Source: Bacteroidales bacterium UBA2287 (GTDB taxonomy: Bacteria; Bacteroidota; Bacteroidia; Bacteroidales; Tenuifilaceae). Taken from it: a stretch of 26,619 nucleotides of DNA. Of this stretch, positions 7,234-16,466 are shown piece after piece (positions within the stretch are counted from its first letter, which is position 1; every line of letters begins with the position of its first letter). Location: the NCBI GenBank assembly GCA_002345675.1, contig DDWL01000032.1, forward strand, positions 1 through 26,619, in the 5' to 3' direction. Below the pieces are notes generated by a model. That model ran no database searches. It had not been told where the DNA came from and was given only the letters and a program-made list of their open reading frames with translations. Position numbers and translations under genes: made by a program.

Positions 7234-8673
7234 CTACCCGCTTATTAACTTTAAAAGCAAATTTTTTGCTGCAACAAGCCTGTACTCTGCCGATGCACGA
7301 GCATCGGAAATGGGAGTGAAGTCGTCGCTAATTTTCTCCATAGCCTTTTCAATGGTTTCGCGATTAAAGGTTTTCCCATGCAAAAAAGCTTCGGTTTTTA
7401 GTGCCCTTTTGGGAACTTCGGCCATTCCGCCAAAGGCAAGAATTATGCTTTTAACTGCTTCCATTTCAAACTCAATACGGGCACTTAGGCTTACTGTTGA
7501 AATGTCGAGCTGGTGACGGGTTGAAACTTTTTCCGATTTAATCGTAACATTTTCATCAACCTTTGGGATAAGTATACCCTTTATTAGCTCGTTACTTTTT
7601 AGACAGTTTTTGCGGTAGCCCGTAATAAACTCCTGAACTTCGACCCAACGACTTTCGTTACTCGAAACGAGTTCGACCCGAGCGCTATGTGCCATTAGCA
7701 AAGGTATTAAATCGCCAATGGGCGATGCTGTTGCTAAATTTCCACCTATAGTTGCCACATTACGTATTTGGTGCGATGCAAATACTTCGAGCATTGGTAA
7801 AATGGTTGGTATATTCTTTTTAGCAAAGGTTTTAAGTGCTTCAATTGTAACACCAGCACCAATATAAAATCCATTACCCTGCTTACTAAGCAACTTAACT
7901 TCTGAAACGTTCGAAATATCAAGAATTTCCTCAATATATTCGTGAAACTTATTCTGTCTAATGGCAGTATCGGTTGCGCCATTTACAACCTTTACGGTTG
8001 GGTTACTCTCCTTAATTTCGAGTGCCTCTTGTAGCGTTTCGGGTAAGTGGTAAACTTGGCTTTTTGCAGTAGCTATAACCGATGCCTGTTTCCTTTTAAT
8101 TTCCTCTAAAATTTTAACAACATTCTTCTCGTTTGCGTCGAAATGGTCGGGCTGAAGATTGCTGCAAACCTCGAGTGCTGCATTAAGTATTGGCTCGTAA
8201 CCGGTGCAGCGACAAAGGTTTCCCGAAAGATTTTGAACAACATCGTTGCGGTTTGGATAGGCATTACTTTTATATAGGGCGAAAATTGACATAACAATTC
8301 CAGGAGTACAAAAGCCGCATTGGCTGCCAAAATGGTCGATTAATGCCTGCTGAACGGGATGAAGAACCGTTCTGTTTTCGAGTTTTCGCTCAAGGCCTTC
8401 AATTGTAATAATCTGTTTACCATGAATTGATGCTAAAAAAAGCAAGCACGAATCGACGCTGTAGTAGCGAATACTATTATTCTCGGTAAGTTCGCCAATT
8501 ACAATGGAACAAGCTCCGCAGTCGCCCTCGGCACATCCCTCTTTTACACCTTTGGTGTCGTTAAACGAGCGAAGGTAGTTAAGCACCGTTGTCGATGGGC
8601 GAAAATTTGAGGTGTTAAAATCTACCTCCTTAACGGTGCTGTTAAGGATAAATTTTATTCTGTTGTTGCTCAT
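7234..8673 (-). CDS. xdhA: Xanthine dehydrogenase, 2Fe-2S and FAD subunit
   Basis: This 479-residue subunit moves electrons from the molybdenum site through two 2Fe-2S clusters to FAD. The plant-ferredoxin-type cluster uses C47, C52, C55 and C76. The second cluster uses C119, C122, C154 and C156 (QCGFC and CRC). The FAD domain has VNGATDTAI at about 230-238 and NVATIGGNLATASPIGD at 305-321, then the CO-dehydrogenase flavoprotein C-terminal domain. Fusion of the FeS and FAD parts matches Rhodobacter XdhA, unlike the three-subunit forms. Its ATG overlaps the xdhC stop by four bases (ATGA), which indicates translational coupling. The gene name follows Rhodobacter usage. Confidence 0.95.
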   Translation of the reverse strand: MSNNRIKFILNSTVKEVDFNTSNFRPSTTVLNYLRSFNDTKGVKEGCAEGDCGACSIVIGELTENNSIRYYSVDSCLLFLASIHGKQIITIEGLERKLENRTVLHPVQQALIDHFGSQCGFCTPGIVMSIFALYKSNAYPNRNDVVQNLSGNLCRCTGYEPILNAALEVCSNLQPDHFDANEKNVVKILEEIKRKQASVIATAKSQVYHLPETLQEALEIKESNPTVKVVNGATDTAIRQNKFHEYIEEILDISNVSEVKLLSKQGNGFYIGAGVTIEALKTFAKKNIPTILPMLEVFASHQIRNVATIGGNLATASPIGDLIPLLMAHSARVELVSSNESRWVEVQEFITGYRKNCLKSNELIKGILIPKVDENVTIKSEKVSTRHQLDISTVSLSARIEFEMEAVKSIILAFGGMAEVPKRALKTEAFLHGKTFNRETIEKAMEKISDDFTPISDARASAEYRLVAAKNLLLKLISG

Positions 8674-9437
8674 ACACTTAGCGAATTTTTTGCGTCGATT
8701 AGTTTAGCCACAATGCTTATGGCAATTTCGGCAGGAGTTTCGGCATTAAATGGTATGCCAATAGGCATGTTTATCTTGCTAAGCTGTTCCTTGGTGGCAA
8801 TACCTTTTTCTATTATACTTTTACTTGTTTCGGCAACTTTTCGTGTGCTGCCAATCATGCCAATATAGGCCAAGTTTTTGCTAATTAGTTGGCAAAGTAC
8901 AACCTCGTCCCAAGTATGTTTTGGGGTACAAATTACAGCAAAATCGTGTGACGAAAGATTGAGGTCAGCAACGCAGTTTTCAAATTCGGTGGCTATGGTT
9001 TTGGCACCATTTGGGTTGAATTCGTTGTAAATATCTGGTCGGTTGTCGATATAAACCACGTTAAACCCAAACTCAGCTGCAAAGCGACCAACCTCGCGGC
9101 CAACATGTCCTGCACCAAAAATATTGAGGTTGAAACTATAGTTCATAGGTTCGAAGTACACCTCGGCATAACCTCCACAGCGCATGCTAAGGTCTTCCTC
9201 GAGTTCGTATGATTCCTTTGCTGGTTTTCCAGTTTTTATAACTTCGAGCGCTTTTTTAATCGACTGCAATTCGATTGTTCCGCCACCAACAGTTCCAATC
9301 GACGTTCCATCGTCAAAAACAACCATTTTCGCACCCTCTTTACGAGGGGTTGAACCTTCGGTTTTTACAATAATACAAAGCACAAAGGGCTTTCCTTTGC
9401 TTTTTAAATCAGATAGTTGAAAAAGAATATCAGTCAT
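8670..9437 (-). CDS. xdhC: XdhC/CoxI-family molybdenum cofactor insertion factor
   Basis: This 255-residue protein resembles XdhC, which binds molybdenum cofactor, promotes its sulfuration and delivers it to xanthine dehydrogenase. Features seen are EGSTPRKEGAKM at 28-38, the GTVGGGTIE segment near 48-56, the conserved cysteine in MRCGG (85-89), and a Rossmann-type GAGHVG at 108-113 followed by the C-terminal CTPKHTWDE and IGMIGSTRK motifs. It is the first gene of the minus-strand xdh cluster and overlaps xdhA by four bases. No perfect -7 box was found in the 219-bp divergent region upstream, so the promoter is not assigned. Confidence 0.93.
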   Translation of the reverse strand: MTDILFQLSDLKSKGKPFVLCIIVKTEGSTPRKEGAKMVVFDDGTSIGTVGGGTIELQSIKKALEVIKTGKPAKESYELEEDLSMRCGGYAEVYFEPMNYSFNLNIFGAGHVGREVGRFAAEFGFNVVYIDNRPDIYNEFNPNGAKTIATEFENCVADLNLSSHDFAVICTPKHTWDEVVLCQLISKNLAYIGMIGSTRKVAETSKSIIEKGIATKEQLSKINMPIGIPFNAETPAEIAISIVAKLIDAKNSLSV

Positions 9438-9656
9438 TACAAGGTTAATTATGCCAAATTACAATTGCGCAAGATATGAAATTTTAAGAGTTTAGCACAT
9501 ACTATTAACTGTTGAAAATTGTTTGCATGTTACTAACAGCATATAAAAACAGGTAGTAAATCGAATTGTAATTTGTTCTACTTTTACGCAACTAAAAAAT
9601 ATTATTTTAAATACTTTTTCGTTTACGAAGCATTATTAATCACTTTATAATAGTAT

Positions 9657-12026
9657 ATGATACATAAAAGAGCAATTTTACTTAGCTTATTATTCCTACA
9701 GTTACTGCCAAACAGGGCTACTAGTCAGCAGCGCCATACCATTAGTGGCTTTGTTTACGAAAAGGGTAGCCGCGAAACGCTTATTGGGGTAAATGTGTTT
9801 TTGGCCAATAAGCCAATTGGGACAGTAACAAATGGGTATGGATTTTACTCGCTTACCCTACCAGCCGACTCGGTTGAAATTATTTTCTCGTTTGTTGGCT
9901 ACCAAAGCCATGCATACAAAATTGGTTTAAATAAGAATATTGAAATAAACGTTGAACTAGAAGCCTCCATTGAACTCGAAGCCGTTGAAGTTAGAGCCGA
10001 CATGCCCAAATCGTCGTCGCGAAGCTCGCAAATGAGCGTAATTGAGGTGCCTGTAAAACAGGTAAAGGCGCTTCCCGCATTTTTAGGCGAAAAGGATGTG
10101 CTAAAGGTTATTCAGCTTATGCCAGGCGTTCAAAAAGGAAGCGAAGGAACAAGTGGATTATACGTAAGGGGAGGAGGACCCGACCAAAACCTTATAATTC
10201 TCGACGATGCAACGGTTTATAACGCATACCATCTTTTTGGATTTTTCTCCCTTTTTAATGGCGACGCAATTAAAAGTATTGAACTTACCAAGGGCGGTTT
10301 TCCTGCTCGCTATGGAGGGCGACTTTCGTCGGTTGTTGATATTATAATGAAAGATGGCAACAAGGAGAAAATTTCGGGCGAGGCAGGCATTGGGCTAATT
10401 TCGTCGCGAGCAGTAATTGAAGGGCCTATTGTTAAAGAAAAGGCATCGTTTCTGGTGTCGGGACGAAGAACCTATATTGATGTTTTAACTCGCCCATTTA
10501 TGCCCAGCGACATGGATGGGGGTTACTTCTTCTACGACCTAACAACTAAGGCAAACTGGGAAATAAATAAGAAAAACCGAATTTACCTTAGTGGCTACTT
10601 TGGTCGCGATAAGTTTTTTGCTGGCGATAAGGGGAGTTCGTACGATTTTGAGGCTGGCATGTTTTGGGATAACTCAACGGCTACTTTGCGGTGGAATAGA
10701 ATTGTAAATGAGCGTCTTTTTTCGAATTTTTCAGTTATTTTTAGCAACTATCGCTTAAAAATTTACAATAAGGAAGTAGAAAAAATTAGTAACGTTAAAA
10801 AAGTATTCGAATTAAGTTACCGTTCAGGAATTCGTGACTATGGAATAAAGTACGATTTTTCGTGGCATCCAATGCCATCGCAAACAGTGCGATTTGGATT
10901 ACTTTCAACGTGGCATCAATTTAATCCGAGCGCTATTGTTTTAAGAGACGATAACACGAATTTGTTCGACAAAAGTGTTGAAACCATTAATTCGTTTGAG
11001 TCGGGAGCGTATATTGAAGATGAAATTAAGATTTTCGAAAAGGGAATCATAAATATTGGGGCACGACTGAGTAACCATATACTTAATAGCGGTGAGAAAA
11101 AATGGCACATAGAGCCTCGTGCCTCGGGAAGCTACTTTTTATCGCCTGTTACCTCGGTTAAAGCTTCGTTTGCCCGCATGAACCAGTACCTTCACCTTTT
11201 AAGTAGTACAGGTATTGGCTTACCAACCGACCTGTGGGTTCCGGCAACCGATCTTGCTCCTGCGCAAAACAGCTGGCAAACAGCATTGGGTGTTACGCAC
11301 GATTTAAACAAATATTCTTCAACTTTGTCGATTGAAGGTTACTATAAAAAATCGAATAGTATTATTGCATACAAGCCTGGTGCAAGTTTTTTAATGTTCG
11401 ACGACCCATCGGGAGCCGAAGCCATTCGCTGGGAAGACAATGTGGCCAAAGGAGATGGCGAATCGTACGGAGTTGAGTTTTTTGCGCAACGAAAAAGTGG
11501 AAAGTTAAGCGGATGGGTTGGCTACACCTTGTCGTGGACTATGCATCATTTTGAGGAAATTAACTTCGGTAAACCCTACTACGCTCGCTACGACCGCAGG
11601 CACGATATTTCGGTTGTTGGCATTTACGAGTTATCGAAAAAAATAACCATGTCGGCCACATGGGTATATGGAACCGGAAATGCAATAACACTGCCTTTGG
11701 CCACTTACCCAATGATTGAGGACACCCAATGGCAATCGTCGTATGTTGGTAACTTTGAAGAGTACGGCGAAAAGAATGGCTACCGAATGGCGCCATATCA
11801 CAGACTCGATTTTGGTATTCAGCACCACCGAAAAACAGCAAGGTACGAGGTTACGTGGGAGCTAAGTATATATAATGTGTACAATAGGCATAATCCTTAC
11901 TTCTACTATATAGATACGGAGTACCATTACAATTACCACACGGGAGTTGAGACTAAAACGCAAAAATTGAAGCAAATTAGCCTGTTCCCAATTATTCCTA
12001 CAGTTACCTGGTCCATTAAATTCTAG
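9657..12026 (+). CDS. TonB-dependent outer-membrane receptor with CarboxypepD-reg-like domain
   Basis: The 789-residue protein has a signal peptide (cleavage near ATSQ, residues 21-24), a carboxypeptidase-regulatory-like beta-sandwich at about 27-108 (ISGFVYEKGSRETLIGVNVF), a plug domain at about 130-235 with GLYVRGGGPDQNLIILDD, and a C-terminal barrel ending in WSIKF with a terminal aromatic residue. It imports a ligand across the outer membrane using TonB energy. The next gene encodes a DUF4249 lipoprotein, a frequent partner of this receptor class in Bacteroidota that probably covers the barrel on the cell surface. The substrate is unknown. It is divergent from the xdh cluster, so a link to purine uptake is possible but unproven. 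A TACTTTTA sequence at 9579-9586 is a near match to a -7 box. Confidence 0.9.
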   Translation: MIHKRAILLSLLFLQLLPNRATSQQRHTISGFVYEKGSRETLIGVNVFLANKPIGTVTNGYGFYSLTLPADSVEIIFSFVGYQSHAYKIGLNKNIEINVELEASIELEAVEVRADMPKSSSRSSQMSVIEVPVKQVKALPAFLGEKDVLKVIQLMPGVQKGSEGTSGLYVRGGGPDQNLIILDDATVYNAYHLFGFFSLFNGDAIKSIELTKGGFPARYGGRLSSVVDIIMKDGNKEKISGEAGIGLISSRAVIEGPIVKEKASFLVSGRRTYIDVLTRPFMPSDMDGGYFFYDLTTKANWEINKKNRIYLSGYFGRDKFFAGDKGSSYDFEAGMFWDNSTATLRWNRIVNERLFSNFSVIFSNYRLKIYNKEVEKISNVKKVFELSYRSGIRDYGIKYDFSWHPMPSQTVRFGLLSTWHQFNPSAIVLRDDNTNLFDKSVETINSFESGAYIEDEIKIFEKGIINIGARLSNHILNSGEKKWHIEPRASGSYFLSPVTSVKASFARMNQYLHLLSSTGIGLPTDLWVPATDLAPAQNSWQTALGVTHDLNKYSSTLSIEGYYKKSNSIIAYKPGASFLMFDDPSGAEAIRWEDNVAKGDGESYGVEFFAQRKSGKLSGWVGYTLSWTMHHFEEINFGKPYYARYDRRHDISVVGIYELSKKITMSATWVYGTGNAITLPLATYPMIEDTQWQSSYVGNFEEYGEKNGYRMAPYHRLDFGIQHHRKTARYEVTWELSIYNVYNRHNPYFYYIDTEYHYNYHTGVETKTQKLKQISLFPIIPTVTWSIKF

Positions 12027-12032
12027 TAAATT

Positions 12033-12941
12033 ATGAAAACAAGCATCATATTTAAAGTAACTTTAGCATTAGCAATAGCCTCATTATTAAATTCGTGCAT
12101 TGAAGATGTTAAAGACAAGTACTTGCCAAAAACCGACCCTAAACTTGTGGTTTTTTGCGAGTTGGCTGCTGGCGATACTGCCGTTTCGATTTACGTGTGG
12201 CGGTCGAATCCTGTATCATACAATAATCCTGTTGTTACAAATTACCAAGACGATAGCGTTGTCGACAATGCAACCGTTACTTTAAGCGAAACTTCATCGG
12301 GAAATAAGGTGGTTATCCCCTTTAATCCTTATTCACGAAACTATGTTAACCCATCGGGTTTTACTATTGAAGAGGGAAAAACTTATGCATTAAATGTTAG
12401 TGCACCAGGTTTAGAATCAGTTTCGTCGCTTACTTCCGTAATATCGGGCGAAGGTGTTACCATAAATGTAACCCCAAGTTTAATAACCGAGCAATATCAG
12501 AATAGTGTCCTTTTAAGTGGTGTAATTTTCGATAAGGCAAATGAGGAGAACTACTATGCCCTTCAGGGAACAGTATACAAAACATTCAGCTATAACGATG
12601 GTAGTTCCACATACTTTAATTCCAATTCCTCTGCTTCGGAAAAGGTTTTAGTTTCGGATAAAAACAAGGATGGCTCAGAGCTTTCGTTTCGATTAAAAAT
12701 TTATAATGGATACTTTGAATACTCAATGAATCAGGAGGAAAGCGTTATCGATTCGATAGTGTTAGTTGTGTCGCAGCTTGACGTGCATTACTATAACTTT
12801 CTTAAAACTATGCAAGGTCAACAGTACGGAAATCCCTTTTCGGAAGCCGATCCGGTGTATAGCAACATTGTAAACGGATTAGGCATTTTAGGTTCGACCC
12901 GAAAGCAAGTGTTTAAAATTCCATTAGGAAATATTCAGTAA
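12033..12941 (+). CDS. DUF4249-like surface lipoprotein
   Basis: This 302-residue protein starts six bases after the receptor stop, so the two are co-transcribed. The lipobox is SLLNSC, with the acylated cysteine at C22. The region TDPKLVVFCELAAGDTAVSIYVWRSNPV, followed by a segment on added values (VVDNATVTLSE), matches the layout of DUF4249 proteins, which have a beta-sandwich start and a longer C-terminal region. These proteins usually occur next to a TonB-dependent receptor and may act like SusD as ligand-binding partners, but no member has a firm function to my knowledge. The start at ATG 12033 gives a clean lipoprotein signal. Confidence 0.82.
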   Translation: MKTSIIFKVTLALAIASLLNSCIEDVKDKYLPKTDPKLVVFCELAAGDTAVSIYVWRSNPVSYNNPVVTNYQDDSVVDNATVTLSETSSGNKVVIPFNPYSRNYVNPSGFTIEEGKTYALNVSAPGLESVSSLTSVISGEGVTINVTPSLITEQYQNSVLLSGVIFDKANEENYYALQGTVYKTFSYNDGSSTYFNSNSSASEKVLVSDKNKDGSELSFRLKIYNGYFEYSMNQEESVIDSIVLVVSQLDVHYYNFLKTMQGQQYGNPFSEADPVYSNIVNGLGILGSTRKQVFKIPLGNIQ

Positions 12942-12958
12942 TAAAAGTTTAAGCATAG

Positions 12959-13000
12959 TGAAAAAAAACGGCTGAAGTATTTCTCCAGCCGTTTTTCATT
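12959..13000 (+). terminator. Rho-independent terminator after the receptor/lipoprotein pair
   Basis: AACGGCTG and CAGCCGTT form the stem around an AGTATTTCT-type loop, flanked by an A-run on the left and TTTTT on the right. It lies about 25 bp after the lipoprotein stop and could work in both directions between the convergent clusters. Confidence 0.85.
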
Positions 13001-13009
13001 ATTATAATT

Positions 13010-13090
13010 TCTCGCTGATACCGTTTCTGCCTGTCGGCAGACAGGGATTTACGCAGAGCGTTTTTTAAATACTTACAATCTGCGTGAGAC
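13010..13090. repeat. Degenerate intergenic repeat with CTGTCGGCAGACAG hairpin
   Basis: This intergenic stretch has a CCTGTC-GGCA-GACAGG hairpin at 13030-13045. Around it are CGCTGATACCG and ACGCAGAGCG/CTGCGTGAG fragments reminiscent of the CGCAGAT repeat at 1928-2027. It looks like a decayed dispersed repeat. Confidence 0.45.
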
Positions 13091-13099
13091 TATTTATTC

Positions 13100-13927
13100 C
13101 TACTCAATCACTTTTGCCTCTTCAACCTGAATTATTTCACCAGTAACATCGGAATACGCAAAGCAAACGATACTTAAGTTTTGAGCATTCCACGAACTGT
13201 TTAAAATTGTTAGAACTGATATTGTTCGAACTTGGTTAGCAATTGTTTCTTGTGAAAAGAGATTTTGTCCCCAAGTACCATTTAACGAAGCGCGAAATAC
13301 ATGGTTGTGCACATAGTTATCAATTGTTCCTCCAGATGCTACCTGAGGCGAAACCAAGCCGCCTTCGGTTACAAAAATACATAGTTTTAAAGGATCTAAT
13401 GTAGTTAATGCCTTTGCAGTTACTGCAACGCTAAGTGCTCTATACGTTTCATTGTAGTTAGTTAGTATTTGCAACTGTAATTTAGGTTCATTCGACATTT
13501 GAGCTGCTGTAGCAGGTGCCCAAATCGACCTGTCAAGTATAATTGTATTGTTATAGGGTTTTCTGTTTACAACACCAGAGGGATATGAACCTGGTTTGAA
13601 GTAAACATCCAATGCTGTTCCCTCAGTTGTCCTATAATCGACAGGAAACGAGGTATTGGTACGGGCAAACCAGCCAGCATGGTAAGCAATAACGATAAAC
13701 TTTTCGGGATAAATTTCGTGAAGTTGATTAGCCACCTGAGCACCAGCAGGGCAGTTGGGGCACTGATGCCCAGTAAACTCTTCGAGCAAAACCTTTTGAA
13801 CTACTTCGGTGGGCTCGTTGTCATCATCGTCATTTCCAATGATTCGAGTATAAGGTTCGTCCACTATATCGCAAGAAGCTGCAAGTAGTAATAGCAATCC
13901 CAATACAAAATGAAATACTTTTTTCAT
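13100..13927 (-). CDS. Omp28-like lipoprotein with thioredoxin-type CxxC
   Basis: This 275-residue protein has a lipobox LLAASC with the lipidated cysteine at C19, an acidic NDDDDNEPTE linker, then the Omp28-family core VLLEEFTGHQCPNCPAGAQVANQL with the redox pair C57 and C60. The fold is thioredoxin-like, as the VIAYHAGWF and YPSGVVNR segments show; the proline after GSY occupies a cis-Pro-like position. It ends without a T9SS sorting domain, so it is membrane-anchored by lipid. It starts 12 bp after the DUF6029-like gene and closes the five-gene envelope cluster. Likely role: extracytoplasmic thiol-disulfide exchange or a redox-related binding protein; this is inference. Confidence 0.82.
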   Translation of the reverse strand: MKKVFHFVLGLLLLLAASCDIVDEPYTRIIGNDDDDNEPTEVVQKVLLEEFTGHQCPNCPAGAQVANQLHEIYPEKFIVIAYHAGWFARTNTSFPVDYRTTEGTALDVYFKPGSYPSGVVNRKPYNNTIILDRSIWAPATAAQMSNEPKLQLQILTNYNETYRALSVAVTAKALTTLDPLKLCIFVTEGGLVSPQVASGGTIDNYVHNHVFRASLNGTWGQNLFSQETIANQVRTISVLTILNSSWNAQNLSIVCFAYSDVTGEIIQVEEAKVIE

Positions 13928-13939
13928 GTTCTAATCAAA

Positions 13940-15592
13940 TTAAAATGAAGTTGATAAAACAACACTTGCAGCATACGAAGCGGGAACTAAACGACAAACA
14001 CCACCAATGCAAACAACCCCTTCGCTTTGCTTTCCAAAGCGAACCGAAACACGGTGCGACGCATGGCTATAGCTTACACTTCCTAAATAGTAATGCTTTC
14101 GACGCTCATTTTCGGGGTTTCCGTAGTTAAACTGATCGGATATGGCAAACGACCAACGTGGAGCAATTGAGTATTCGGCTAAAAGCATTGCCCAGTTACC
14201 ATTGTCTTGCTTAGTGCTTAAATGCTGAGCCTCAATTCGTATGTTTTGGCTTTCGAGAAATTTGTACGATACATCGGCATAAACTACAAGCGCTCTTACC
14301 GACTCTTCGCCTGGATGACCCTGAATTTTAGCAAGGTTATAGAACTGAGTTGTAGCACCAGCAACAGTTTTTAAATTCTTGTTAATTTTTCGGCTAATCT
14401 CAAGGGCTACCTCGTGAAAATATTTCTCGTTGCCAATGCTCAAAAAAGAAGTTTTATAACCAAGAGTTCCAGGGGTTTCAATTTCAGTTGTATCGTTCAG
14501 CTTTTGCTTATTAATCGAATTTGCCACCGAAGCGCTTAGCTGAATATTGGTACCATATTTCCCTCCAAGCTTCGAATTCTTACGAATTTGGTAGTTAACC
14601 TGTCCCATTAAGCTGGCTTCGCCAGTTGGTTGTGTGGCATAAGGGTACATTCCGGGTAAACTATAAGTGTGCTGTAACGAAGTTGATGGTATGTAGCTTA
14701 AAGTTAAATCGTTACTTGTTGCATTACGACTCGAGCGAAAATCCATATTATCGACCCACTTACCAGTAAATAGAATACCAATACCCTTTTGCGAGTAGCT
14801 TGTAGTAGCAACTAATGCTTGTCCACTTTTATAAATGGTGCTATTTGTAGCCGAAGGATCGTTTATTTTTTGCGCGTACTCGCCCGAAACAAAAAAGCCA
14901 CCACTTGTTAAACTCATACGACCTGCATAGGCAGCAACGTTTTCGGGTAGAATATACAAAGGATCATCGTCGGGTTGGTAACGGCTAACTGCGCTTCCTC
15001 CAACTAAAATATTGGTAGCCGATTCGGGCTTAAGAAGTTGCAGAACATTCCATTCGGCATCGAGCCCACGAACAGTTCCTGGTCCACTTTCCCAGTAGTA
15101 TCGTTGCTTTCCAATTACCGCCTTTAGCGTAACACCCTTTAATGGTCGAATTACTGCTCTAAATCCATCGAGGGCATTGTCAATTCCAAGGTTTTTGTCC
15201 TCATAAGTGCGAAGAACTAATCCGCTGCCAAATTGTTCGTAGTAGTTACCAATGGAAACGTCGAAAAGCGAATCGGAGTAAGACACATAGCGGTGTGCAA
15301 TGCCCATTCCTTCAAATTTACTGTCGAAACCTACAAGTTGTGGTAAGTATGCTTCATATCGAACGCCAGCACTTAAACCCTTGTAGCGGTATAAAATATT
15401 TCCGTATATGTTTGCTCCTATATTCTCTCTTGTTTTGTAGGCACCAATTAATGTGTCTTCGAGGTAGTAACTTGCCTCAGAGTATATATTTCCCGAAATG
15501 TTTGCCTTATCGATAAAATCTTGCGAAAACGATGCTTTTGAAAGGAGTAGGAGAGCAATGGCGGCAATTATTCTTGTAATTTTCAAATTCAT
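13940..15592 (-). CDS. DUF6029-like outer-membrane beta-barrel protein
   Basis: The 550-residue product has a signal peptide ending near SKASFSQ (residue 23) and no internal hydrophobic helix. It is made of alternating aromatic/polar beta-strands such as YGNILYRYKGLSAGVRYEAYL and ends in the outer-membrane-type terminus VLSTSF with a final phenylalanine. The composition and neighbours match the DUF6029 family, which occurs beside Omp28 and TlpA genes in Bacteroidota. A CIGGVC motif just before the last strands adds a possible disulfide at the barrel end. Function unknown; a porin or export channel serving the neighbouring thiol proteins is plausible. It lies 145 bp downstream of the tlpA-like gene and 12 bp upstream of the Omp28-like lipoprotein. 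Confidence 0.78.
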   Translation of the reverse strand: MNLKITRIIAAIALLLLSKASFSQDFIDKANISGNIYSEASYYLEDTLIGAYKTRENIGANIYGNILYRYKGLSAGVRYEAYLPQLVGFDSKFEGMGIAHRYVSYSDSLFDVSIGNYYEQFGSGLVLRTYEDKNLGIDNALDGFRAVIRPLKGVTLKAVIGKQRYYWESGPGTVRGLDAEWNVLQLLKPESATNILVGGSAVSRYQPDDDPLYILPENVAAYAGRMSLTSGGFFVSGEYAQKINDPSATNSTIYKSGQALVATTSYSQKGIGILFTGKWVDNMDFRSSRNATSNDLTLSYIPSTSLQHTYSLPGMYPYATQPTGEASLMGQVNYQIRKNSKLGGKYGTNIQLSASVANSINKQKLNDTTEIETPGTLGYKTSFLSIGNEKYFHEVALEISRKINKNLKTVAGATTQFYNLAKIQGHPGEESVRALVVYADVSYKFLESQNIRIEAQHLSTKQDNGNWAMLLAEYSIAPRWSFAISDQFNYGNPENERRKHYYLGSVSYSHASHRVSVRFGKQSEGVVCIGGVCRLVPASYAASVVLSTSF

Positions 15593-15679
15593 TATTAACG
15601 TTTATTAAAGCGTACTATTTTAACATATTGTAAACTCGTCGTTGCTTTAGTTTCAAGTCGAAAGACAAAATCTATTTTA

Positions 15680-15716
15680 CAGATTGCTTCGGAAAGCACC
15701 CTCGCAATGACGCAAT
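15680..15716. repeat. Dispersed repeat fragment (AGATTGCTTC...CTCGCAATGACG)
   Basis: CAGATTGCTTCGGAAAGC followed by CCTCGCAATGACG is a familiar dispersed intergenic repeat in Bacteroidota and some other bacteria. It sits in the 145-bp gap between the tlpA-like and DUF6029-like genes. Confidence 0.5.
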
Positions 15717-15737
15717 GGTTAACAAGTAAGGTGTGAA

Positions 15738-16244
15738 TTAATTTCCTGCTAACTCCTTAAGTTTCTTGAAAAGTTCCTTCTCGCTGCCCTCGGTGTACGA
15801 AGTATGCTGATAAACAATTTCGCCCTTACCATTAAGTATAAAGGTGTGGGGAACATCGTTTACGCCCATGGCGCGCTTAAAGTCGGAGTTGGTGTCGAGG
15901 TAAAACTCGAACTCCCATCCACGGGCATTAACCAACGGACGAACATTATTTACGGTTCGGGCATCGTCAATTGAAACGGCAACAAGCTTAACGCCAGTTT
16001 GGTCCTGCCAATCGTCGTAAAGGTCGCTTATAGCAGCCATTTCCTTTAAACAGGGACGGCACCACGAAGCCCAAAAGCTAAGGATTATAGGTTTGCCGTT
16101 GTTGCTAATTTGCGTTGTGTTAAAGGTTTTACCGTCGAGGGTTTTTATGGTAACACTGGGTAGCTTTTTACCTCCAGTGCTCTGTGCTTGAAGTGTGAAA
16201 AAAACAAACAAACTTAAGGTGGATAATATAAGAATTCGTTTCAT
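15738..16244 (-). CDS. TlpA-like thioredoxin-family protein
   Basis: This 168-residue exported thioredoxin has a signal peptide ending at about residue 20 (FTLQAQS), the active site WASWCRPC with C62 and C65, and the cis-proline region NDVPHTFILNGKGEIVYQH typical of TlpA/ResA. It probably reduces or isomerises disulfides in the periplasm or outer envelope. I chose ATG 16244: an upstream TTG frame extends to 16301 but runs into the repeat at 16292 and would spoil the signal peptide. Its position among three Omp28-like CxxC proteins suggests it serves as their redox partner. Confidence 0.9.
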   Translation of the reverse strand: MKRILILSTLSLFVFFTLQAQSTGGKKLPSVTIKTLDGKTFNTTQISNNGKPIILSFWASWCRPCLKEMAAISDLYDDWQDQTGVKLVAVSIDDARTVNNVRPLVNARGWEFEFYLDTNSDFKRAMGVNDVPHTFILNGKGEIVYQHTSYTEGSEKELFKKLKELAGN

Positions 16245-16291
16245 TTTCAATTTATTTAGAAGAATAAATATTAAACTGTCTAAAAGAAAGA

Positions 16292-16395
16292 TTAACCACA
16301 AAGAGCACTAAGAAAACGCTAAGAACCACAAAGTTAATACTCACATATATAGTGCTTGGTGAACTTTGTGTTAAACTTTGTGACCTTTGTGGTTA
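16292..16395. repeat. Quasi-palindrome of the CACAAAG family
   Basis: This third, diverged member starts TTAACCACAAAGAGCAC and ends CTTTGTGGTTAG, with internal CACAAAG and CTTTGTG units. It shares ends with the copies at 6564 and 7096 but has a different centre and no nuclease gene nearby. It fills the gap upstream of the tlpA-like gene. Confidence 0.8.
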
Positions 16396-16466
16396 GTTTT
16401 TTACTTGTTAGAAAGTCTTCATTGAAATTTAAGTCCTTCGGACTTATTAAAAAAATTATCAACTTA

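Noticed and set aside
16245..16301. Longer start for the TlpA-like gene at TTG 16301
   Set aside because: It runs into the CACAAAG repeat and buries the signal peptide; ATG 16244 gives a normal exported protein.
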